The position numbers and the translations under genes were made by a program. Shown here piece by piece: positions 1 through 6,399 of a stretch of 7,789 nucleotides of DNA (positions are counted from its first letter, which is position 1; each line of letters begins with the position of its first letter). Origin of the DNA: Candidatus Cloacimonadota bacterium (GTDB lineage Bacteria; Cloacimonadota; Cloacimonadia; Cloacimonadales; WRIO01); NCBI GenBank assembly GCA_017998585.1, contig JAGOCT010000075.1, positions 1 through 7,789 on the forward strand, given 5' to 3'. Below the pieces are notes generated by a model, which saw nothing but the letters and a program-made list of their open reading frames with translations, searched no databases and had not been told where the DNA came from.

Positions 1-1835
1 GCTTCTAAAACAGATATTCTGGCTTCAGGATTATGAGTTATCAGATTGAGCAAGATATCTTTCATCTCATCATTGGTATCTAATGAATGAATAAATCGTT
101 CATAGTATATTTTTTCAAACAGACGACCTGAATGATAAAGGTCCAGGGTATCTTTCTTATTAATCATTAACAACATGGCAATACCGGCATAATATGAAAA
201 GCTCTTGTTCTCTACCCATTTATTGTTTTGTTTTACTTCGGGGCAAATCATGTAGCGATTACCCAGCACATTTTGAAGCAGAGGATTTTCCAGAAAAGTC
301 TCATTCTCCTGATTAATCAATATCCAAAAATCATTAATAAATGGATTTTTTAACTTATCAAACTGAATAGAATTGGGGGCTATTCCCAGTATTTTGTATT
401 TTTTGCGTTGAAGCATGATAAAGAATTCAACCATTTTCTTTAAATCATTTCTCAGACCTTTCATAAAATACTGAGGGAAGTAATTCTGAGGAGATTGATA
501 GGAAATCAGACTTTCATTTGCAGAAATCTCAATCAATTCAGGCAAGAAAGTGTAGTTTTGAATCAAATTTACACGACTCTTGTAAAAAAGAGAGTCCCTC
601 AAACCACTTTCGACATTCCCTAATTGATTTGACATATTGACATTTGAGCACTGTCCAGACAGGTCAAAGAATCTCTCTTTTCTAATTACATTGAAAGCGA
701 TAATATTTTTCTTATATCGTTGTTCCCTTTCTATATCTAAGTTCTTAGCAAACCAATTGCCAGAAATGGAAACAAGATTCTGATCAGTATCAATTTTATA
801 TATGCAGGGATTAAAATTAACATTTTTATTTGAGCACAATTCTGAAACGAATTCCTGTAAACTCTGATAGCGATTATCCGGATTATCCTGTAATGCCTTC
901 CTGAAAACATCCGGCCAGTGCTTTGCATTTGCTTTTCGTGTAATGTCCTCAAAGATATTCCAGTCAAGAATCACTCTTTTATTTAAATCGAGAACAGGTC
1001 CCTTGCCTGTGATTAATTCAAATGCAGACATCGCAAGCGCATATACATCAACCGCTGGCGATAAATACATTGACTGGTCTTCTGCGATCTCCGGGGCACT
1101 ATAGCCTGGTGTTGTTGTGATTTTATTATGTAATTCATCATTTACCATGATTGCAAAACTACCCATATCAATCAGAACCAGCTGTTTGTCATCAGTATAA
1201 ATCGTATTGCTGGGTTTTAAATCACAATAATAAAAATGGAATTTCACACCTTGTGACTCATATATGGTATGAAAACGGGTTAAAATATTCGCAATGGTTT
1301 TAATGTAAAACTCAACAAAGCCAATTCGATTGGTGTTTAGTATATAATGCTCTGATGTTAACGGACCACCGGTAAAATAGTTCACCACCAGATAAGGTTC
1401 TTCTTTGTAATAATCCTCTTCAATACAAAAAGTCTCATCTTTATCGGTAATATGCGGTCCAAATATTTCAGGATTAATGTCTGTAAACAAATCTAAAGGA
1501 ACCGGAATACTTGGAATACCTCTTGCCCAACCATGTAACATCGCCGCATACTCTGTTTTAATACTTTCTCTGATGCTTTCAATCGTATCCGTTCTGTCAG
1601 CATCATTTCGATGCTTAAAAAGAATGGGTTTATAGATAGCTCGTTTTATCAAAACTTTTTTATCATAAAGCTGTTTGTCTTTTGCAATCAGAATAATACC
1701 TATTCCCCCGACTGCAAGCAAATCAATGACTTCATAACGGTCATTCTTTAAAAAACGGGGAATCTTGTAATTCATACCATTTTTTTCAAAAACCAGCAAT
1801 TCCCTGTTCAATCTATTATTAAATTGTCTTTTCAT
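1..1835 (-). CDS. Hanks-type Ser/Thr protein kinase with a second degenerate kinase-like domain; C-terminus cut by window edge
   Basis: Predicted cytoplasmic Ser/Thr kinase, 611 codons visible, open to the left edge without a stop. Residues about 33-335 form a full kinase domain: a glycine-rich loop LAVGGIGIILIA (40-51), Lys64 (VLIK), a candidate helix-C Glu95, the catalytic loop YCDLKPSN (203-210; Asp205, Lys207, Asn210), DMG in place of DFG (223-225), APE (247-249), Asp263 and Arg322. The HRD motif reads YCD, so this is a non-RD kinase. Residues about 375 onward repeat the order of kinase C-lobe landmarks in decayed form: GIAPN (484-488), DFW (502-504), YMICPE (528-533), SYYAG (547-551), NPEAR (602-606). 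This suggests a tandem pseudokinase. ATG at 1835 is chosen because it has a well-placed GAAGGAT and lies 2 bases after the FHA gene's stop. No transmembrane helix or PASTA repeat is seen in the visible part. The kinase assignment is sure; the substrate is unknown; FHA and VWA partners are inferred from context. Confidence 0.93.
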   Translation of the reverse strand, partial: MKRQFNNRLNRELLVFEKNGMNYKIPRFLKNDRYEVIDLLAVGGIGIILIAKDKQLYDKKVLIKRAIYKPILFKHRNDADRTDTIESIRESIKTEYAAMLHGWARGIPSIPVPLDLFTDINPEIFGPHITDKDETFCIEEDYYKEEPYLVVNYFTGGPLTSEHYILNTNRIGFVEFYIKTIANILTRFHTIYESQGVKFHFYYCDLKPSNTIYTDDKQLVLIDMGSFAIMVNDELHNKITTTPGYSAPEIAEDQSMYLSPAVDVYALAMSAFELITGKGPVLDLNKRVILDWNIFEDITRKANAKHWPDVFRKALQDNPDNRYQSLQEFVSELCSNKNVNFNPCIYKIDTDQNLVSISGNWFAKNLDIEREQRYKKNIIAFNVIRKERFFDLSGQCSNVNMSNQLGNVESGLRDSLFYKSRVNLIQNYTFLPELIEISANESLISYQSPQNYFPQYFMKGLRNDLKKMVEFFIMLQRKKYKILGIAPNSIQFDKLKNPFINDFWILINQENETFLENPLLQNVLGNRYMICPEVKQNNKWVENKSFSYYAGIAMLLMINKKDTLDLYHSGRLFEKIYYERFIHSLDTNDEMKDILLNLITHNPEARISVLE

Positions 1836-1837
1836 GA

Positions 1838-2839
1838 CTAATCCTTCACAATTTTCAGAGAGAATTCTCCCAACACTATTTCTCCGTCCATCTTTAAAAC
1901 GGCCTTATCCTCAGGAAAGACTTCCTGATTGTTGTAAGTACATCTGTGAGAACCGGTATTCTTCATAAACAAAAATTCCTCATTCTGCCAGATTTTCAGA
2001 TGATTTCTTGATATTCTGTCTAATTTATCTGAATAGCGGGATAAATCAATATCAACTACTTTCATTGACAGGGATTTTCTTCCGACCAAAACAGGATGAT
2101 GTTTGATAATCGGATATTTGTCTTTCTTTTGTCCCTGAAAATAAATCTCTATTGCACATTTTTCTTTTGTTATTGGCCAGTTCTTTCTTTCATCTTGTTC
2201 GGTCTCTGCCTGCTTTGACTGAGGGGATTGCTGATTGCTTACAGGTTGTTGAACAGGTTGGCTGCTAATCATCTGTGTTTTTTTCTTTTCAGTCGAATGA
2301 ACATAGACAGTATGCTTTTCATTCTGAGTCGTATAAATGAGCGTATAAAAGCCAGCAGGCAGATTTTTTATTGTTATTTTATTTTGGTTCACAGATAAAC
2401 AAGAATTATATTGTGATTCAACAAAGCTACAATCTTGAATTGTTGCTACAGCAGTAATATCACAAGAGTCTTCTTCACAAAAATCAATACTAACAGAAGG
2501 CTTATTAATCAGAATCTTTTCCTGAGTTAAAGGGACTTCAGCTTTTGTGATTTTTATCTCTTCCTGAATAACGACAGGTTTAACAGATTCTGTTTTTTGG
2601 GAGTCCTCTGATTCAACAATTTCAAAATCAATAATATCTGAATACCCTGTATCTTCAACGGTGTATTTAACTCTACGGAATGCCTTTTTAATCGCATTTT
2701 TGTCAGGGGTAATAATTAATTCATTTTTTTCTGATCTGATATCCAAATCATTGTCATTATCAATTTCCCAGGTGATTGTATCTAAATCATCGCTCTTAGC
2801 TTTGAAAACATTTTCCTGATTTATATAGATATATCTCAT
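1838..2839 (-). CDS. FHA-domain protein with N-terminal beta-rich regions
   Basis: Likely phosphothreonine-reading adaptor of 333 residues. The C-terminal FHA domain (about 226-333) has the classical landmarks: Gly253-Arg254 in LVGRKS, Ser277-Arg278-x-His280 in ISRNHLKI, and Asn294 in KNTGSH. These are the residues that in known FHA domains fold the phosphopeptide-binding loops. Residues 1-75 look beta-rich (alternating hydrophobics, YTVEDTGYSDIIDFEI), possibly an Ig-like fold. Residues about 115-182 look like a second beta-sandwich (ITIKNLPAGFYTLIYT) and carry four cysteines (121, 126, 137, 147). A Gln/Ser/Lys-rich linker (about 186-222) joins them to the FHA domain. No signal peptide is seen. 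The ATG is preceded by TTGAGGT. The gene sits 16 bases after the VWA stop and 2 bases before the kinase start, which suits a scaffold between kinase and substrate. The FHA call is firm; the N-terminal folds are by-eye impressions. Confidence 0.9.
   Translation of the reverse strand: MRYIYINQENVFKAKSDDLDTITWEIDNDNDLDIRSEKNELIITPDKNAIKKAFRRVKYTVEDTGYSDIIDFEIVESEDSQKTESVKPVVIQEEIKITKAEVPLTQEKILINKPSVSIDFCEEDSCDITAVATIQDCSFVESQYNSCLSVNQNKITIKNLPAGFYTLIYTTQNEKHTVYVHSTEKKKTQMISSQPVQQPVSNQQSPQSKQAETEQDERKNWPITKEKCAIEIYFQGQKKDKYPIIKHHPVLVGRKSLSMKVVDIDLSRYSDKLDRISRNHLKIWQNEEFLFMKNTGSHRCTYNNQEVFPEDKAVLKMDGEIVLGEFSLKIVKD
1841..1847 (-). promoter_or_regulatory. Ribosome binding site of the kinase gene
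   Basis: GAAGGAT on the minus strand, 5 bases before the ATG at 1835. It lies in the last codons of the FHA gene, so the kinase is probably translated by coupling to its upstream neighbour. It fixes the kinase start, because the reading frame has no stop within the window to define it otherwise. Confidence 0.7.
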
Positions 2840-2843
2840 TTTA

Positions 2844-2850
2844 ACCTCAA
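2844..2850 (-). promoter_or_regulatory. Ribosome binding site of the FHA-protein gene
   Basis: TTGAGGT on the minus strand, 4 bases before the ATG at 2839. It lies in the 16-base spacer (2840-2855) that is the longest non-coding stretch in the window. The spacer is too short to hold a promoter or terminator. Confidence 0.65.
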
Positions 2851-2855
2851 CTTAG

Positions 2856-4175
2856 TTAAATAATCACTTGTTTAATATTTTGTGAAGTTGTACTTTTAAA
2901 AGCAGATCTGACTGATGATTTTGTCGAGTTATAAGAAATATTGTTGATATCTTCCATTGAAAGGGCATTATCTCTTACGATTTTGTTTTTTAATTTCCTG
3001 AACTCATTTGCTTTTTCATTATCACCAATTTGCTCTGCCAGATTTGCCATCGATTCAAGTCTTGCGGCTGCCTGAGTAAAGTTTTTCTCATTAACCAGTT
3101 TGTTAAGTTCTGTTTCATGTATTAATATTTCAATATCCTTATAAGCAATATCAATCGAGCTTGATATAATTAAATCGGATGCAGAATCAGAGAAATTTAC
3201 AAAAATAGCCTGAGTTACTGATTCATTATCAATATTCTGGCTGGGGCAGGAATAAACGATTTGAGCTTCTCCAATCTGCAAAGAATTAGAATCGGGTGCA
3301 TCCATTGTAAAATCAAATAGAAATTCAACAAAACCCTGTTGTTCAATATCGCCTGCTGATACTTGAACAACGGTTCCATTATTATTTCTCTGAACAAATT
3401 TATCAAAGTTTTTCTGAGAAGGTAAGTGCATAAAAAAGTGTACATCCCTGATTTCCTTAATAAAATGCAGGTTAATGAATACTTTTTTAAGAAATACATT
3501 TGAAGAACTTTTATATATATTAAGGAAAACCGTTGAAGCCTGAGCCGGATCAGTCAGGTTCTCAGTCAAACTCCCTGAATAATCAGTAAATTGTTTCATA
3601 AAATTATAGTTAAAATCACCGCCAATGCCCATAGAATCTGTAGTAATCCCCTGCTTAGCCATCTCACTGCATATAGACAATGCATTGGCACTATTTCCTC
3701 CATAGGCATTACCATCTGTTAAAAAAATCAATTTATGATTTTCATTCGCTCTGCTGTTACAAACAGATTTTGCCATTTGCATTGCTGCTTCAAAATTTGT
3801 TGCACCATTGTCATTGCCATATTCAACAAGAGCTTGCCTAAGGGCTGAGTCGGCATTCCCAGGTAAATGATCTGCCCTCACAATTGCCTGAGAATTAAAA
3901 GAGATAATACTGATTGTATCTGTTGGCTGAATATAACTCAGTAAAGAGCTCACCGCGTCAATCACAGTTTTACTCTTTGAATTTCCACTATTGTAAAAAC
4001 TTTCTCTCATGGAGCCGCTGCTGTCTAAAAGGAAAACAAGATTTATCTTCTCCCGTTTCTTTCTGTCTTTCTTTTCGCCTGCTAAAATTTGTATTCTGCC
4101 CTTAACCTGTTCATCAATAGATTTCTTTAAAATTCTGTCCTTGCTCAATGATAATGATAATTGTAATTCATTCAT
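2856..4175 (-). CDS. VWA-domain protein with intact MIDAS and Ser/Thr-rich C-terminal tail
   Basis: Predicted cytoplasmic metal-dependent protein-interaction platform, 439 residues. The VWA domain spans about 44-225 and has a complete MIDAS: DSSGS (51-55; Asp51, Ser53, Ser55), Thr126 in GATN and Asp154 in LTDG. It should therefore bind Mg2+ or a similar ion and a partner acidic residue. A short strand-rich segment precedes it (LQLSLSLSKDRIL). A second beta-rich region (about 226-335) and helical hairpins (about 343-402, EILIHETELNKLVNEK onward) follow, an arrangement reminiscent of bacterial stand-alone VWA proteins found beside kinases and PP2C phosphatases. The last 25 residues are different: 10 of the 18 residues from 414 to 431 are Ser or Thr, a candidate phospho-acceptor tail. 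No signal peptide or membrane helix is seen, unlike secreted or membrane VWA proteins. ATG is preceded by AGAGGTG. The gene follows PP2C with 3 bases between the coding regions. The VWA call is sure; binding partners are inferred. Confidence 0.93.
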   Translation of the reverse strand: MNELQLSLSLSKDRILKKSIDEQVKGRIQILAGEKKDRKKREKINLVFLLDSSGSMRESFYNSGNSKSKTVIDAVSSLLSYIQPTDTISIISFNSQAIVRADHLPGNADSALRQALVEYGNDNGATNFEAAMQMAKSVCNSRANENHKLIFLTDGNAYGGNSANALSICSEMAKQGITTDSMGIGGDFNYNFMKQFTDYSGSLTENLTDPAQASTVFLNIYKSSSNVFLKKVFINLHFIKEIRDVHFFMHLPSQKNFDKFVQRNNNGTVVQVSAGDIEQQGFVEFLFDFTMDAPDSNSLQIGEAQIVYSCPSQNIDNESVTQAIFVNFSDSASDLIISSSIDIAYKDIEILIHETELNKLVNEKNFTQAAARLESMANLAEQIGDNEKANEFRKLKNKIVRDNALSMEDINNISYNSTKSSVRSAFKSTTSQNIKQVII

Positions 4176-4178
4176 TTT

Positions 4179-5828
4179 TCACCTCTGGTTATTTATTTTT
4201 TTAAATTCCTGATTTTCTTTTTTCGCTTTCGTATTGGTCAGAATTAAGAGTGTCATATTATCAACTCCTGCTTTTTCATCTGCCATTCGACAAATCTGTC
4301 TGGAGACTTCTTTTAGATTAAAATTATGCTTTTGCATCAATTCTTTGAATAGTTTTAAGAGTTCTCTTTCATTTTCAACATCATCATCTCCTGTCTTAAT
4401 ACTGTCCATTAGTCCATCCGTACACACAAAGAGATAAGAATTCTCTTCAGGGTAATAGTTGAAAAAGCTGATGTCTTCATCTTTAATATTGCTATTAAAC
4501 TGATTTGTGGATTGATCATATTCAGACATTGGAATCACCTTGGTTAAATGTTTATCAGAAGCATCTTCTGTAAATATTTTCCTGTCAGTTGTCTGAAAAT
4601 AATTGGCAATCCGTTCTTCCAGTACATTATGATCTTCATTAATTCTCATGATTTTATCACCTTTGACATAATAAACCTGAGAATCCCCCAGATAAGCAAA
4701 TAACACCCTGTTTTTATCGGTAAAACCTAATATTAAGGTAGAGCACATAGGATGAACATCTGTTAACTGCCTATTCAAGACTCTCTTATTTAAGTCTGCT
4801 ATGCTTTCTTCATTGATGTTTCTGATGATTTCCGTCAACTTCTTTTTACATTCATTAATCCAGTCTTCACTGTCAAAATGAGAGATACTTGACATAAATT
4901 GCAGAATTTCATCTTTTCTGTCTTCAATATAGTTCAATATCTTAATGGATGCTAATTTCCCGCTGCCGATATTAGCAGTCGATACTCCATCTGCAAGCAT
5001 AAACAACATTGACTGGCAATTTTCAGAGCGAACCAGTGTATAAGCATCTTCATTTTGAAGAGATTTTTTATTCCGGCCATGCTCAGTATGAAAAGCATAT
5101 TCCCATACATTATCAGTCACTTGCTTTTTCTCGCAAATAGATTTCTTTTTACTGTTAAAATAAAATGCTGCGATATCATTACATGATTGGAATTTTTTCA
5201 AATCGTAAGAAATTTCATGAATGGCATATTTTTCTTCTGGTTTCAGTTTGAAAAAAGACATCATGACTTTAAAGATTTTTTTGATTGATATCAAGGCAGG
5301 AGAAGGCAAGTTTTGAATGTCTGTTTTCAGCAAATACAAATAAAAGGCATTTTTAGTCAGCTCTTGATTTAAAAGTTGCTGACTGATAAACATAGAATTC
5401 AGCTTTGCACTCATTAAATCATAATATTCATTTCTCACAGAATCAGGTATTTTCTTTTGGTCTGAAATGCAATAAGTATCCGCATCTAACCAGTTAAAGA
5501 GGATTTTATTATCGGATGAGATATAGAATTTATCATAAGGGATAACATACCAATACTTATTCAAAGTACTCATGTTATCTAAAAAACGGGCAAATGATAT
5601 CACCATTTGTTCTCTTTCATTTCGATTAGTTGTTCTCATTAATTTTTGATGGAATAATTCAATCTCGGCATTTTCATCACTCACAAGCATCTCTTCATCA
5701 AGCATGGATTGCTCAGAAAAATGACTGCAAACATACTTAATCAAAGCGTCAACATCTGTTAAAGGTTGAGTTTCATTTTTTAAAAATTCCTTTTTAATGG
5801 AATCAATAACAAATTCTTTAAACTTCAT
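4179..5828 (-). CDS. PP2C-family Ser/Thr phosphatase with long N-terminal extension
   Basis: Predicted metal-dependent phosphatase, 549 residues, about twice the size of a bare bacterial PP2C (about 240-260). The catalytic domain lies at about 240-532: NEDAY (259-263), LADGV (278-282, Asp280), LGDSQVYYV (380-388), CTDGL (469-473, Asp471) and VDNMT (522-526, Asp523). The acidic residues that hold the two metal ions in PP2C enzymes are thus present and it should be active. The opening motif looks more like the PP2C_2 type than PstP-type enzymes, and the usual GDSR reads GDSQ. The first 235 residues match no family I can name with certainty; residues about 90-215 show a weak likeness to a decayed kinase C-lobe. 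A Lys-rich tail (534-549) ends the protein. No membrane segment is seen. ATG is preceded by AAGGAG and the start overlaps the upstream gene by 11 bases. It probably reverses the marks of the kinase at the other end of the operon. Confidence 0.92.
   Translation of the reverse strand: MKFKEFVIDSIKKEFLKNETQPLTDVDALIKYVCSHFSEQSMLDEEMLVSDENAEIELFHQKLMRTTNRNEREQMVISFARFLDNMSTLNKYWYVIPYDKFYISSDNKILFNWLDADTYCISDQKKIPDSVRNEYYDLMSAKLNSMFISQQLLNQELTKNAFYLYLLKTDIQNLPSPALISIKKIFKVMMSFFKLKPEEKYAIHEISYDLKKFQSCNDIAAFYFNSKKKSICEKKQVTDNVWEYAFHTEHGRNKKSLQNEDAYTLVRSENCQSMLFMLADGVSTANIGSGKLASIKILNYIEDRKDEILQFMSSISHFDSEDWINECKKKLTEIIRNINEESIADLNKRVLNRQLTDVHPMCSTLILGFTDKNRVLFAYLGDSQVYYVKGDKIMRINEDHNVLEERIANYFQTTDRKIFTEDASDKHLTKVIPMSEYDQSTNQFNSNIKDEDISFFNYYPEENSYLFVCTDGLMDSIKTGDDDVENERELLKLFKELMQKHNFNLKEVSRQICRMADEKAGVDNMTLLILTNTKAKKENQEFKKINNQR
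4180..4186 (-). promoter_or_regulatory. Ribosome binding site of the VWA gene
   Basis: AGAGGTG on the minus strand, 4 bases before the ATG at 4175. Its final TG is part of the TGA stop codon of the PP2C gene (4179-4181), so termination of one gene and initiation of the next occur at the same place. Confidence 0.65.
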
Positions 5829-6399
5829 TTGTTTTACTCCTTAAATAATCTTCAAAATCTTTTTTTTGTTTTATGATTTCATCTGTTTTTTTTGTAATTA
5901 TATCCAAAATATGACCACAATCACTCATCTCTTTTTTTAATTCATGATAAGAATCAGCAAGATATTTTAAGTATTGAAAATCATTTTGATAATTGTCAGA
6001 AACTATTTTCAACTCCGGACTTTCTTTTATAAGTTTGTCCAGGGTATTTAGTATTTTTAGAAATTCTTCCATTTTTATGATATCATCAGAAATGGTATTT
6101 ATATCTTTCTGTTTTAATTCTAATTGTTTCAACAACATTTCTTTTTTTTGAATCAGACCATTCATCTCACTAAGTTGTGTTTGAATATTATCCTGTATTC
6201 CGGTAGATTGTCTGAGCATAAAAAAGTTTAACATTGAGCTCAATTGATTTAACACACTATTCATTTGACCATTATCAGAAGCCGTTTGATTTGAGTATTT
6301 TTTAAAACAATATAGAATTAGCTGATTTAGTATATTATCCTTTTCTAAAGGATTATGTTGTTCTAAATACTCATCAATTAATATTTTAAGATTATCCAT
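5818..6399 (-). CDS. Small helical, coiled-coil protein of unknown function
   Basis: I do not recognise a family for this 193-residue protein. It is charged (rich in Lys, Asp, Glu, Gln, Asn, Leu, Ile) and looks almost entirely helical. Residues 1-35 could form short helices. Residues about 70-125 have heptad-like hydrophobic spacing (IQTQLSEMNGLIQKKEMLL onward), broken at Pro128. A second coiled-coil-like stretch runs from about 140 to 188. Only Cys31 and Cys161 are present; there is no signal peptide, membrane helix or catalytic motif. ATG 6399 has GGGGAGG upstream and overlaps the AAA+ gene by 8 bases, while its own end overlaps the PP2C gene by 11 bases, so it is a real, translationally coupled member of the operon. 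Its place between the ATPase and the phosphatase suggests an adaptor or oligomerisation partner, but this is only inference. Three runs of eight A occur in the coding strand (5860-5867, 5886-5893, 6142-6149). Confidence 0.85.
   Translation of the reverse strand: MDNLKILIDEYLEQHNPLEKDNILNQLILYCFKKYSNQTASDNGQMNSVLNQLSSMLNFFMLRQSTGIQDNIQTQLSEMNGLIQKKEMLLKQLELKQKDINTISDDIIKMEEFLKILNTLDKLIKESPELKIVSDNYQNDFQYLKYLADSYHELKKEMSDCGHILDIITKKTDEIIKQKKDFEDYLRSKTNEV
5837..5842 (-). promoter_or_regulatory. Ribosome binding site of the PP2C gene
   Basis: AAGGAG on the minus strand, 8 bases before the ATG at 5828, a near-consensus site at ideal spacing. It lies in the last codons of the coiled-coil gene and supports ATG 5828 as the start. 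Confidence 0.75.

Noticed and set aside
737..967. 76-residue minus-strand reading frame inside the kinase gene
   Set aside because: It lies wholly within the kinase coding region in another frame; the kinase frame has clear motifs through this stretch and the small product has no recognisable features or ribosome binding site.
2840..2855. Possible intergenic promoter or terminator between the VWA and FHA genes
   Set aside because: At 16 bases the gap is too short, it contains the ribosome binding site, and it has no GC-rich hairpin followed by a T tract.
3215..3499. 94-residue minus-strand reading frame inside the VWA gene
   Set aside because: Out-of-frame shadow of the VWA gene; composition (Leu, Ile, Tyr, Phe runs) is that of a frame-shifted reading of AT-rich DNA.
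1..4175. Type VI secretion PpkA/PppA/Fha regulatory set
   Set aside because: The component types overlap, but no T6SS structural gene is in view, and the VWA and kinase are separate proteins here whereas PpkA often carries its VWA domain fused.
3914..4437. Plus-strand reading frames at 3914-4105, 4009-4212 and 4234-4437
   Set aside because: Antisense to well-supported VWA and PP2C genes, with no Shine-Dalgarno site or recognisable protein feature. Their Ser/Phe-rich composition is typical of antisense reading.
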